A DNA stretch of 64,000 nucleotides from Orychophragmus violaceus (GCA_030180135.1 CM058230.1:15811082-15875081), one strand, 5' to 3'. Shown: positions 35,636 to 47,311, numbered from the stretch's first letter. Numbers and translations are program-made. Notes: generated by a model from the letters alone, not told the origin.

Positions 35636-35756
35636 TAAAACCCTAAACCCTATACCGTCAAAAATCCGTCAAAAATTACCGACGGAATACCGTCTGAAAA
35701 TAATTACCGACGGAATACCGTCAGAATAATGTTTAATCGACGGAATTCCGTCGCAA
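35636..35756. repeat. Internal CCGACGG cluster with CCCTAAA motif
   Basis: The segment starts with AAACCCTAAACCCTA and continues with several TTACCGACGGAATACCGTC units. It lies between the duplicated promoter-like module and tRNA-like module 3. Confidence 0.7.
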
Positions 35757-35785
35757 ATTAAATTTAAATTAAAGACATAATGCCG

Positions 35786-35851
35786 CGGGCTCCTTTCGAA
35801 CCCGCCACCTAAACGTATCGTTCTCTCGCATTAGACCAATTGAGCCAGATT
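35786..35851 (-). other. tRNA-like module 3 (A and B boxes)
   Basis: On the minus strand, TGGCTCAATTGG is a good A-box match and GGGTTCGAAAGG a good B-box match, spaced as in a tRNA. The 5' acceptor strand is missing. It is the best-preserved of the four modules. Confidence 0.6.
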
Positions 35852-36012
35852 GTGTTTGACGTTTATGATTACATATTAATTGTAAATGTAATTATGCTTT
35901 GGTTTTGATTTTTTTTTTAAAATATCCGAATAGGTTAAGTACTTGAATTAAAAACATATTTTACAAACAACATGAAATTTAAAACATTACAAGAAATAAA
36001 AAACAACATTAT

Positions 36013-36571
36013 TTAAAATCTATTGTAGTTCGGGAATTGGTTAGTAAACCAATCTCCGACGTCCGTCTCGCGCCATTGGCTCACCAGCAATCTCCAAGAC
36101 CTCCTAGGAATCCACGCAGGTCTTTCTTCTCCTCTTTGCCAGAGTAGCTTCAACCGCCGCATTTTTGTTTGGAAAACCCGCCTAGCAGTCCTGTGGAATT
36201 CCCGCCAGACGCGGAACAAATTGTCCATAGAGCAGGTGAAGTATTCCTGTAAATAATTTTATAAATATATACGTTAATTATAATTACATGGATATAACAA
36301 TCTATAAAAATATGAAATTACTTACGAGAAAGTCCATGAACTACGCTTCTTTGAAGGACGTCGGGAGTTGGTAGTACGTCAGATAGCCGCCGGACCAACG
36401 TGTCTGGATGATCTCACTGGTCACGGATATAATAACCGTGTTGTACCCGAACCAAATCCCCCGATGAGTTTGCCTGGTTGGGTCGAGATTAGGAAGATGA
36501 CTCCGACCCGGCATTCCAAGTTGGCGTATTGCCGTTTCACGGGCTTCCGGAGAAAAATAAACGAAATCCAT
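36013..36571 (-). pseudogene. Small CACTA-borne gene of unknown function (copy 2, nonsense)
   Basis: Exon 1 (36571-36326) and exon 2 (36246-36013) match copy 1 at 34242-34794 in structure and sequence, for example PGRSHLPNLDPTRQTHRGIW and TARRVFQTKMRRLKLLWQRG. Near the end of exon 1 a TAG at 36341-36343 stands where copy 1 has the TGG of ELWF. The remaining frame and both splice sites are intact. The nonsense change would truncate the protein at 76 aa. Without it the product would be about 159 aa. Confidence 0.65.
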
Positions 36572-36643
36572 TTGGTTAGTTGTTGTGTTTATATGATTTG
36601 AATGAAAATCTCATGAATTGGCCGTGTATATATAGAAAACTTT

Positions 36644-36842
36644 TCAACGGTAAAACAGACGGAAATCCGTCGGAAATTGAGTTAATTTGGACATGACATT
36701 TACCGACTAAATAACATTTACTCGAGAGATTTATTGCTGTCAGCCGACGGTTTTTAGACGATAAACCGACGGAATTCCGACGACAATTCGACGGCAAACC
36801 GACGACCAACCGACGAAAAACTGACGAAATTCCGTCGGAAAT
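36644..36842. repeat. Internal CCGACGG cluster upstream of copy 2
   Basis: Repeated GACGGAAATCCGTCGG and CCGACGG units sit immediately upstream of the copy 2 gene, next to a TATATATAG at about 36628-36636. The arrangement parallels copy 1 and the two transposase genes. Confidence 0.8.
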
Positions 36843-36860
36843 AAAAAAACATGTAACCGA

Positions 36861-36924
36861 GGAAGGGCCGGTTCGAACCCGGACCTGAACCCATGTATTT
36901 TATACCCTTAACCAGTTGATCCAT
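36861..36924 (-). other. tRNA-like module 4 (A and B boxes)
   Basis: On the minus strand, TGGATCAACTGGTTAAGGGT is A-box-like and CCGGGTTCGAACCGG B-box-like with a T-stem-like palindrome. It is the sister of module 2. Confidence 0.55.
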
Positions 36925-37106
36925 TTAGTATTATTTGTTTAAAATTACATACTAATTCTATATATCTATAACAGTCTAAAATTACTTTTATTTTGTACGT
37001 ACTCTCAAATAATGTTATTGATGTTCTCAGACATATATATATAACACATTATATATATATATATATATTTAAGAACAATCATAAATATAAAATTCATAAT
37101 ACATTT

Positions 37107-40100
37107 TTATTCTTCATCACTTTCTGTATTGTAGTCGGACGAAATTGAGTCACTATCATCAAATTCGCCTCTTTCTTCTTCTGATTCTGAATGAAGAACA
37201 ATGTCCCCGAATTGACTAAAATCGACAACTAAATTAACTTCAAGGGTTTCTTCTACCGGGGCGATCACACCAGAACCACTTGTTTGTAAGGGCTCTACTT
37301 CGCGCTCTTCAACTCCGTACACCTTCCCTCGAGGGTTTATCTTTGTAACGGTGATCCATGGATCATTTTTATAAGTTAGTCGAGGGTATGGAATGTAACA
37401 CACCTGCGTAAATATTATATTATTAATTTTTTATAATTAGAGTTTGAAATCCAAAATAATTATTTACAATTACTTACCTGATGTGCTTGTGATGCAATAA
37501 TGAAAGGATCGTAGTTTCTTAGTTTTTTGCTCGAATTAATCGACGTCACACCGAACTCGTCGATCACAACACCTTGCCCTACGATCGGGTTATACCAGTC
37601 ACATAGAAAAACCACACAGCGCATTCCAAGCTTTCCTATGTATTTTACTTCTAGTATTTCTTTAAGAATACCATAGTAAACAACTTCTCCGGATGCAGAT
37701 GATACTCCGTGATCGGCAGTAATTCTTGTTGACCCTTCTACATGCACCTTAAATGCATACCCCCTAGTGCAATATCTTGGATAAGACTTTGCTGTGTAGT
37801 GGAGGCCCTCCACAATGTCAACTAACCAATCATCGGGGATGCGTCCAGCATTGAGTTCCCCCCGGACCTAACAATATGATCACATCAAAGTTAAAAGATA
37901 TTGCTCCAGTTCGTAAGTGTTTAATATGATTTAAGAAACTAATTCTTACATAAAAGTTTAACCAACGGCTGAAGTATTTTTGTTTCCGAGCCTCACGTTC
38001 GCCCTCGTCCAATTCCGGATGATGAAATTGGAGAGCTTCCATATATATCCTACAAAAGGTAAAAAGAATATCAATAAGTAAAGCAAGTGTAATACAAAAT
38101 TATAAATGTAGCTAACATGTATACCTCTCATATTGGAATACTTCATCGCAGTTGGTTAGAATGTACTTGTGGAGATGTGTATGCTCTTGAGGTGTTAGTT
38201 GCCGCTTGCCTACTTTCCCACTTAACCGCCCAACCTGTTGAAAAATGTTAGGAACGCTTGACCGATAAATTTGCCTTTCTCCCCTGTCATCGTTCCTAGC
38301 TGGGCGCCTGCTCCTTGTGCGTACTTGCGAAGGGAAGTAGTAGCCAGCAAAGGTCGCAGTCTCTTCGTTGTTATATTGAGCGGCAATAGAACCCTCCACT
38401 TTAGCGGGATTCTTCACCTTCTTTTTAAGGTGGAACATATAGCGCTCGAACGGATACATCCACCGATATTGTACCGGTCCACCAAGTCTAGCTTCACCCG
38501 GTAGATGGATAGGCAAATGTTCCATGACGTCGAAGAAAGACGGTGGAAATATTTTTTCCAGATTGCATAATATTTTTGGAATATTTTGCTCCAGACTCCT
38601 GATCCCATCAACAGTGAGTGTCCTGGTGGATATATCCCTGAAAAAAGATCCAACAGCTGCAATTGCTTTGTGGACATCTCGAGGAAGGAGATGAGCAAAT
38701 GCAAACGGTAGGAGTCGCTGCATCATCACATGACAATCATGACTCTTCATTCCGATAAACTTTCCTCCGTCAGTGTCAACACAATTACGCAAGTTTGATG
38801 CATACCCGTCAGGGAATTTAACTTGTAGCATAATCCACTTAAACAACTCTTCTTTTGACTTCGAGTCTACCCAATATGCTGGAATTGGCGGTTTTCCGTT
38901 CGTCTGAAGATGAAGTTCAGGCCGATCACAAATTTCAGGTAAATCAAGCCTAGACTTCACATTATCTTTCGTCTTCCCTTGCACGTTGAGCACAGTGTTC
39001 ATAATGTTATCGAAGAAATTTTTCTCAATGTGCATGACATCAAGATTATGCCTTAGTAAATGGTCCTTCCAATACGGTAAATCCCAGAAAATGCTTTGCT
39101 TGTGCCAGTTGTGGACTATACCAGCTCCGTATATATTCTCATGCCCGTTCCCACCACACTCACTACTTCTTAATGCACCAAATCCTTCTAAGAGGCCCAA
39201 GGTAGTCGACCCAGCTTCTGGAAGAATAGGATCATCAAACACTTTCTTCTTCTTCGTAAAATGTTTAGTGTTTTTCCGGTAGGGATGATCATGCGGTAGA
39301 AATCTTCTATGACAATCAAACCAACATGATTTACGTCCATTCTTCAATTGGAATGCATCGGTATTTTCCTGACAATACGGACATGCTAACCTCCCATGTG
39401 TAGTCCATCCTGATAACATACCATAAGCCGGAAAATCGCTAATGGTCCACATCAATGCAGCCCTCATCAAAAAATTTTCCTTGCATGAAACATCGTATGC
39501 TACAACACCGGGCTGCCATAACATTTGCAACTCATGTATCAACGGCTGCAAGAATACATCAAGTGATCTTTTCGGGTGCTCTGGACCGGGAACGAGTACG
39601 GAGAGGAAAAGAAACTCTCGACGCATGCACATAGTCGGCGGTAGATTATAAGGAGTCAGAATCACAGGCCACAACGAATATTGTCTCCCATGCCTTCCAA
39701 ACGGGTTAAAACCATCTGTGCATAATCCGAGGTACACGTTACGTGGATCGTAAGCAAAATCTGGATATAATCTCTGAAAATGTTTCCACGCTTCAGCATC
39801 CGACGGATGTGCAATCTCTGCCTCTCTTCTATGCTCAGAATGCCATCTCATTTCCCCCGCAGTTCGCTCCGACTGGTATAACCGCCTCAGCCTATCGGTT
39901 AATGGCATATACCACATTCGCTTGAACGGAACCTTAGCTCTTCCCCTTGTATCCTCATAGCGCGGCTTCTTACAGAATTTGCATTCCAGACGGAATTGTT
40001 CTTCTCGCCAGTATATCATACAGTTGTCGATGCACACATCTATCATCTCATACGGTAATCCCAGCCCTTTAACCAGTTTCTCGACCTCATTGTATGAACC

Positions 40101-40763
40101 CGGCGCAAGGTTATCTTCTGGAAGAATATCTTTCAAAAACTCGCAAATCGCATCCACACATTCTTCCGGCAGATTGTAGTCCGTCTTAATGCCCATTAAT
40201 CTTGTAGCAGATGATAATGGCGAATGACCCTCTCTGCAACCATCGTAAAGCGGCCGCTTCGCTGCATCTAACATGTCAAAAAATCTCCTAGTTTCTACAT
40301 TTGGTTCCTCACCTACCCTAGGAATTTGATGTTCACCTACCTCTGGAATAATTTCTCTATGTGCATCATTAACCATCTGAATGGTGCCTACACCAAAATC
40401 TACATCGGCAGTATAAGGTTCGCTAGAACTAACATTAGGTTCCCTAGTACTAGTACCACCGTAAGGTTCTCTACTACTACTTGCATAATCCGAAGTTTCC
40501 CCATGAAGATACCAAATCTTATAACCCGACATAAACCCAACTGAATACAAGTGAAACCATACTTCTCCAATCGTAAGATTTCTAAAATTCCGGCAATTCG
40601 CACATGGACATTTTAACTTACCATTTTTCAGCGTATGTGGTTGATTGCAAGCTAGCGACATGAACTCTGCAATACCAAGTGCATATTCCCGGTCCACTAG
40701 CTTCGTCGCCTCATCAATCCTAACTCCGTCCATCCACGATCTATAATAGTTAGAAGAAGACAT
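37107..40763 (-). CDS. TNP2-like CACTA transposase
   Basis: Four exons on the minus strand (40763-38125, 38049-37950, 37867-37478, 37403-37107) give 1,141 aa in an uninterrupted frame. The N-terminus (MSSSNYYRSWMDGVRIDEAT, with CPCANCRN) is the transposase-associated zinc-binding region. The central part is Transposase_21 (for example YLGLCTDGFNPFGRHGRQYS). DUF4218-like (LPIHLPGEARLGGPVQYRWM) and DUF4216-like (CVVFLCDWYNP) segments follow, and the tail is acidic (SESEEERGEFDDSDSISSDY). TNP2-type proteins carry the catalytic function of CACTA transposition. No internal stop or frameshift was seen, so it may be functional. The right subterminal repeats start about 100 bp upstream of the ATG. 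Confidence 0.93.
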
Positions 40764-40860
40764 TTTTCTTGGTTACTAGAAGTATTAGAGAGAGAGAGAG
40801 AGTTATGGAGGGATAGGTGTGGAGGGGAAGAGAGGAGGGATGAGGTATATGTAGCATAAT

Positions 40861-41152
40861 TTTTGACGGAATTCCGTCGGAAATCGGTCGGTTTCTAGTC
40901 GACCCAACGGTTCCATTGACGGTCAGTTTAACGGCTATAGTAAACCGACGCTAAACCGACCGAAATACAACGGAATACCGACGGAAAATTAAACCGTCGG
41001 TTTACCGTCGGGTGTTTCCGACGGAATGAGAAAACGGTCGGAAATTTTCGACGGTTTTCCGTCGGAAAACTTCCCGTATGAAAGTCGTCGTTTTATCGTC
41101 GGTAATTTCTGACGGAATTACTTCCGTCGGTAATTCCGTCGGTAATAGCCCT
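40861..41152. repeat. Right subterminal repeats of the CACTA element
   Basis: CCGACGG and its complement occur about a dozen times in both orientations, often as the dyad GACGGAATTCCGTC. There is no regular 25-bp array here, unlike the left end. The cluster lies immediately upstream of the TNP2-like gene and so also forms its promoter region. Confidence 0.88.
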
Positions 41153-42019
41153 GTTTTCTTGTAGTGTACGTAAGTGCGAAAGCTTATCAAGGATCATGTA
41201 TCGGATGGATTTGGCTGTGCTGAGGTCTTCAAGTTTGATGTGATCAGAAGTCTTGTCGGTCTCGATGGTCCATCTCATGTGGCTACCCTTATTGTCTTCC
41301 AGATGAGTAATAGTGGTGGTTACTTTGATCGTCTTATACCCCTCCATCAATTTATGAGTGCTCCTCAAACTCATCGTAGTTGTCATATTATCCCCATCTG
41401 TAGCCTCGATCTTCACATCAGCTTGTGGTGAACATAAAAAAATAGGGTTTTAATTTGTAAATAAGAATTAAATGATAAATTAAATTAACTAGAAGAGTTT
41501 ACCATCATGTTTAAATGCTTCGATGAATGCTTTAAAGCAGTCGTCCGCCTGAACCTTAGCGTTAAGGGATAGTTTATTAAGATAGCAACCGATAAACCTG
41601 ATGTGCTCTCCTACAGCACGCCAGACCACCATGTGCTCTTCGAATTGGCTATTAATCTTCTCGAAATCGACGGTCAACTCCACGCTGCTAGATGTCATAT
41701 ATTCCCTAGGAGTGACGGTGAAGGTTACTTTGACCGTCTTGAAGCTTTGCGAGATTAGATTCCCATGTATGCTCATCGTCACTGTTCGTTTCTCCAAATC
41801 CTTCGACTCGATTTGGAACCTCAAATCCACTACAGTAAAACATAGCAATTAATTAAGGGGTTTGATCGATGATCAATAAACATGAATGAAGTTTGAAAGA
41901 GTTGTTTATTTACCGGCAGGATCCAAGCGTGAAATACCTCCGGTAAAATCTTGAATTAATCTGTCTGCCGGAGCGTTAATGTCAAACTCCCCATAAGATC
42001 CTCCTTCATAAGTAGTCAT
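41093..42019 (-). CDS. Bet v 1-like protein B (two fused short domains), 3' end disrupted by the CACTA element
   Basis: Exons 42019-41914, 41829-41503 and 41421-41093 give 253 aa as the sequence now stands. Exon 1 begins MTTYEGGSYGEF and has NAPADRLIQDF. Exon 2 ends with the start of a second domain, KVQADDCFKAFIEAFKHDG. Exon 3 completes domain 2 (THKLMEGYKTIKVTTTITHL) and keeps the RWTIETDKTSDHI segment lost in gene A. The transposon begins at 41166, within the codon after LSHLR, so the last 23 residues are transposon-encoded. The original stop now lies at 30522-30520 on the far side of the element. Expression and polyadenylation would now depend on transposon sequence. Confidence 0.65.
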
Positions 42020-42392
42020 GTAACCGACCAGTGCTATTCTCTCTCTTTATTTTCGTAAGTATATGTTTTGTGGGTTTGATTATATATAATCCTCTCTCGA
42101 TCGATGAAAATGTGTTTGTATATATAGAGAGATCATTTCAATGTAAATTTCATTAACTAGCTAGTTTTACCTAAGCCAACTCATCTCACTTTTTTCACCA
42201 TCGGATCTTTCTATTTATGTTATAAATTAACTGTACGTACATGCCAAATTGATAATATCTACCTAATGTATCATATACCATATTACTCTAACCAACCGCA
42301 GTAATTTATGCTGTAATGACTCTATAAACATATCAATGTGATGAAATTAAAATAGGTTTGACTAACCACACCAAGTCATTAACATCATAACT
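42020..42392. promoter_or_regulatory. Upstream region of gene B (hAT empty site)
   Basis: This is collinear with the gene A upstream region. It includes TGGGTTTGATTATA, CTCGATCGATGAAAATGTG and TATATATAGAGAGATCA, the last a likely TATA region. At 42163-42172 it carries the uninterrupted GTTTTACCTA that the hAT-like element split near gene A. Confidence 0.6.
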
Positions 42393-42648
<256 letters not shown>

Positions 42649-43035
42649 ATTGATTCTCTTTTTACTACACCTTTAATCTAAAATGACTATATAAACTTAT
42701 ATCAATGTGATGAAATTAAAATAGGTTTAACTAACCACGCCAACTCATTGACTAGCTAGTTTTACCTAATTCCACTCAGCTCACTTTTTTCATCGTCCAA
42801 TCTTTCTATTTATGTGTCACATAGGAAAAGAAATTAGTTGTACAGTCCAAATTGATACCACCTGCCTAATGTATCATATATATATTACTCTAACCAACCC
42901 AAGTAATTAATTTACGCTGCAACTGATTTTCCTTTACTACACTTTTAGTATAAAAGTGACTATATATAAATGAAACAGTTTTGACTAACCACGCCAAATC
43001 ATTAACATGGTAGTTAATTGGTTCTCATCAGTTGA
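42649..43035. repeat. Duplicated Bet v 1 upstream segment (copy 3)
   Basis: It repeats the landmarks of 22794-23330 and 42160-42395, including ACTAGCTAGTTTTACCTAA and TGTACAGTCCAAATTGATA. It ends abruptly at the retrotransposon junction at 43036. Confidence 0.7.
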
Positions 43036-43230
43036 TGCTTTATTGTTTTGATTTCTAGTTAGGTTGTTAGATAAACCCTTTTTATTGAATTTGCTTAGCT
43101 TGAGTAGTATCTTGCATTCTTGATGTGTTGTTCTTCTTGCCTCCCTGGATTGATACCTCAAATGCTACATCGACATGTGTAGAGGTTTGAGGAATTGATA
43201 GTAGCTTAGAACCGAAAAACCTCGCTATCA
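43036..43230 (+). mobile_element. Truncated LTR of element O (last 195 bp)
   Basis: These 195 bp match 53710-53904, the 3' end of the O LTR, with one mismatch noticed by eye. The fragment ends in CTCGCTATCA exactly at the LTR edge and then passes directly into Copia pol sequence. The rest of the LTR is missing on the left. Confidence 0.9.
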
Positions 43231-45758
43231 CACGGGCCCCTTTCAATAAACCCACAGAAAGAGCCAGTGAACTATTGGGCCTGATACATACTGACGTGTG
43301 TGGCCCAATGTCCACAAGTGCTAGAGGAAACTTTCAGTACTTCATTACATTCACTGATGATTTCAGTAGATATGGATATGTCTACTTGATGAAACATAAG
43401 TCGGAAACCTTTGAAAAGTTCAAAGAATTCCAGAATGAAGTACAGAACCAGCTTGGTAAAAGTATTAAGGCTCTTCGGTCGGACCGAGGAGGAGAATACT
43501 TGAGCCAGGAATTTCGTGATCATCTGAGTGAGTGTGGGATTATCTCTCAACTCACACCTCCTGGAACACCTCAGTGGAATGGTGTGTCTGAGAGGAGGAA
43601 TCGGACATTGTTAGATATGGTCCGATCCATGATGAGTCACACAGACCTTCCTATATCCCTTTGGGGATATGCTTTGCTCACCGCAACGTTCACACTGAAC
43701 AGAGTGCCATCAAAGGCAGTAGAAAAGACACCATATGAGATATGGACTGGAAAAGCTCCAGCAATGTCTTTTCTCAGAATTTGGGGTTGTGAAGCATGTG
43801 TCAAAAGATTAATCTCAGACAAGCTTACACCAAAATCTGACAAATGCTACTTCATTGGTTATCCTAGGGATACCAAGGCTTATTACTTCTATCTGCGATC
43901 CGAGAACAAAATCTTTGTTGCTCGGGATTGTACTTTTCTTGAAAGGGAGTTTCTCTCTAGAAAAGATAGTGGGAGTAAGGTACAACTTGATGAAATTCAA
44001 GAAGGACAGGAACCTGTTCAACCTAATGAGGAAGAACAGCAGGATGAATTACATGAAGTTGTAATAGAACCTGAACCTGCAGTACCTGAAGTTCAAAGAT
44101 CCGGAAGGATCCGTCAGGAACCTGATAGATATCAGGGGTTCCTTGTGACTAATTGCCATGATCTTTTGATCATTGACGGTGATGAACCCTCGAACTTTGC
44201 AGAAGCCATGATGGGCCCTGACTCCTTAAAGTGGCGTGAAGCCACAGAATCCGAGATGGACTCCATGTCTGCTAACCGAGTGTTTTCACTGGTTGATTTA
44301 CCTGCTGGTGCAAAAGCCATCGAGTGTAAATGGATCTTCAAGAAGAAGATAGACGTGGATGGAAATGTCCAGATTTACAAAGCCAGGTTGGTGGCAAAAG
44401 GTTTCAAGCAAATTCATGGTATAGACTATGATGAAACCTATTCACCAGTGGCAATGATGAAATCAATTCGGATTCTCCTAGCAACTGCCGCTTATTATGA
44501 TTATGAGATTTGGCAGATGGATGTGAAAACCGCCTTCCTGAATGGAATCTTGGAGGAGGATGTGTATATGACACAACCTGACGGTTACATTGATCCTAAG
44601 AATGCTGGGAAAGTATGCAAGCTTCACAAATCCATTTATGGATTGAAGCAAGCATCGAGGAGTTGGAATCTTCGTTTTGATGAAGCAATAAAGAACTTTG
44701 ACTTCATCAGAAACCAAGAGGAACAATGTGTGTATAAGAAAACTAGTGGGAGCAAAGTGGCGTTTCTTATCCTATATGTCGATGACATATTGCTTCTTGG
44801 AAATGATATTCCAATGCTGAAGTCTGTTAAAGACTGGCTGGGAAGTTGTTTTTCCATGAAGGACATGGGTGAAGCCGCGTATATTCTTGGAATCCGAATC
44901 TTTAGAGATAGATCTAAAAGGTTGATTGGACTTTGTCAAGATTCCTACATAGACAAAGTTCTGCATCGATTCGGAATGGATAAATCCAAGAAGGGGTTCA
45001 CGCCAATGATACATGGTGCTTCACTAAGCAAGGATCAGTGTCCTAAGACACCTGATGAGCTTAAGCGCATGAGTAGGATTCCTTATGCTTCGGCTATAGG
45101 ATCTATCATGTATGCCATGATCTGTACTCGTCCTGATGTTGCTTATGCACTAAGCATGACGAGTAGGTACCAGTCTAATCCAGGTGAGAGTCACTGGATT
45201 GCCGTAAAGAATATCCTGAAGTATTTGAGGAATACTAAGGATAAATTCTTGGTTTACGGAGGAAGTGAAGTGCTTGAAATCAGTGGATTCACAGATGCAA
45301 GTTTTCAGACAGATAAGGATGATTTCCGGTCACAGTCTGGCTACATCTTCTGTCTGAATGGCGGTGCAGTAAGTTGGAAGAGTTCCAAGCAGTGCACCGT
45401 GGCAGATTCCACAACTGAAGCTGAATACATCGCTGCTTCAGAAGCTGCGAAGGAAGGAGTTTGGATTAGGAACTTCTTGATTGAACTCGGTGTATTCCCT
45501 AATGCCACTGAGCCTTTGGCACTGTATTGTGACAACAATGGTGCAATTGCTCAAGCCAAGGAACCGAGACATCATCAGAAATCCAAACACATTATGAGAA
45601 GGTATCACCTGATTCGTGATATAGTGAATAGAGGCGAAGTGATGGTCAGCAGAGTTCCCACTGATGAGAACGTGGCTGACCCGTTGACAAAGCCACTCCC
45701 GAGACCTAAGCACGAGTTCCATACTGCTGCTGTAGGAATTAGAGATATTCAAATGTAA
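43231..45758 (+). CDS. Copia polyprotein, C-terminal part (integrase, RT, RNase H)
   Basis: The frame is open from the O LTR junction to TAA at 45758; an open segment without its own start gives about 841 codons. Integrase has HTDVCGPM, TDDFSRYGYVYLMKHKSE and SDRGGEY, then GVSERRNRTLLDM. Reverse transcriptase has QMDVKTAFLNG and the catalytic LYVDDILLLG. RNase H has ADSTTEAEYIAASEAAKEG and YCDNNGAI. The gag, protease and most of the pre-integrase zinc finger are absent here; they occur downstream at 48882-50229. No stop or frameshift was seen, so degradation is slight apart from the truncation. Confidence 0.92.
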
Positions 45759-46636
45759 TCTCTTTTTGAGTGGGAGTTGTAAGGGCTTTTGTTTTAGTTA
45801 TTTTGATTGGTTCATGTAAACATTTTAAATGTTAATGAAATTTTTATTTCTGGATTATTTTTAACTGTGATATAAAATAATCGTTCCAAAATAATTCATG
45901 TCATTATATATGGGCCATCGAAGTACATGAGTAGACTTGATCCTGAAACCCCATATTTAACGAAGTGACATAAATTATAGTGTCCATAGTCGAAGGTTGT
46001 TGAAATTGGAACAACAACAACCTGTTAAAACTAGATTGTGTTGAGACTTATGACCAGGTTTCGAGGGGTCATAGATGCGCGGCATCAAAGTCGACACATA
46101 GGTATATGTAGGGGAGCATATGACCGGACATGGCCCGCCAATGAGAACTCTGCAAGATATTAATATCTGTGTCATAAGAAGTTCTCATATACGACTATAG
46201 AGTATAGTCCTTAGACCTGAGTTCGCATGCATGTGGCTGCACATGGAGTAATGCGCTTTGATCATTGTCTAACGATGTTTCGTAACTGGGAGCTATACGG
46301 ACCTTGGTTGGGTGCATTATGAATTGTGTAGTTCATAGTGATGGAACAAGACGGGATTTATCCCTGCCGTTTAACGGAGGTAATATCTCTAGGCCAATCG
46401 GAGATTTGATAGCTGGTAAGAGAATGGCCATTCCCAAACGGACTTGCCCAAGTCGTTTGCATTGTCAGTATCAAATCTGGTCCGATAAACATGGTCTGGC
46501 TATATAAGGATGACACGCATCTTGCCTTATGCCAGATCGAGATATTAAGACAAAAGGATTAGGGAATGTAGGATTCCAATACAATCGGAAGATTGTTGGG
46601 AATGTCCTTTGTAGAATTCCAGTACAAGTGGGAGAT
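45759..46636 (+). other. Copia 3' non-coding region and polypurine tracts
   Basis: A GAGTGGGAG tract soon after the stop (about 45768) and a second AAGTGGGAGAT at 46626-46636 are polypurine-tract candidates; the second directly precedes the LTR. Between them lie ~860 bp with no open frame. The phrase GATTGTTGGGAATGTCCT occurs at 46591 and again at 46634, a small duplication at the LTR edge. Confidence 0.6.
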
Positions 46637-47310
46637 TGTTGGGAATGTCCTGAAATCTACCGTACTATCTCTAGAAAGTATGATAAGTGTCGAGATCAGA
46701 CATAAGTCATAAATACTGGGTGATCATGATGGCTTGCTAGAGTCCGCTCATGATCTATAAGTTTAGGACTTATTACCAGCATTGTATGATCCCTAAGGGT
46801 CACACACCATAGCTAACGGGAAAGTTAAATGGAATTAATACGGTAAGATGCAATGGCATTTACTGTATTGGATCAGATTTTTGGGCCAGACAAATACAAG
46901 CTTTTGTCTTATTTGTGTTTTGGGCCCAAAAGATTAATGAGCCATTAGTCTAATGACTTGGGCCCATTAATGAGATATAAGAGAATCAGAAAGCCCTAAA
47001 GGAAATAACGCTTCCTGCGATTTTTCTTTCTTGGCGTGACCTCTCTCTCTCTCTTCATCTCTCTCTCTGATCTTCCACATCTTTGGTCTAGCAACCGTCC
47101 CGTGCTTGTAAGAGTGTGGATACTCGAGGAGGAATAGGTGTAGCCATCTGTTCTAGCTGATCTCATCACTGCCATCCATAATCCGCTGCAATCTGAAAGG
47201 TAGTGATCAGGTTTGGTTTATGATTCATTTGACAAGAACCTAGATCTGTTTAAGGATTTGTGTTAGGTTGTAACGAGAATTATACCATGGAAAACACCAA
47301 TAATCCTTCA
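46637..47310 (+). mobile_element. Copia LTR shared by two internal halves (about 674 bp)
   Basis: It begins TGTTGGGAATGTCC after a polypurine tract and ends CCTTCA just before a tRNA-Met-type primer site. It is therefore the 3' LTR of the upstream pol half and the 5' LTR of the downstream gag half. The left edge could lie further upstream if the first polypurine tract is the true one. Confidence 0.75.
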
Positions 47311-47311
47311 G

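Larger units (their letters stand above)
30531..41166 (-). mobile_element. Complete CACTA (En/Spm) transposon, 10,636 bp
   Basis: The left end reads CACTACAAGAAAACAGGCC and the right end is its inverted match, CACTACAAGAAAACAGGGC on the minus strand. TAC flanks both ends (30528-30530 and 41167-41169), the 3-bp duplication expected of CACTA elements. Dense CCGACGG-type subterminal repeats lie inside both ends. Internal genes, all on the minus strand, are a TNP2-like transposase (37107-40763), a Transposase_24-type protein (31195-33536) and two copies of a small unknown gene. The two transposase-type genes appear intact, so the element may be autonomous. Confidence 0.95.

Noticed and set aside
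33881..36924. Functional tRNA genes
   Set aside because: A and B boxes are present, but acceptor stems do not pair and the anticodon arms are not convincing.
39979..40179. Plus-strand open frames across the CACTA transposase
   Set aside because: They are shadows of the minus-strand TNP2-like gene, with no coding signature of their own.
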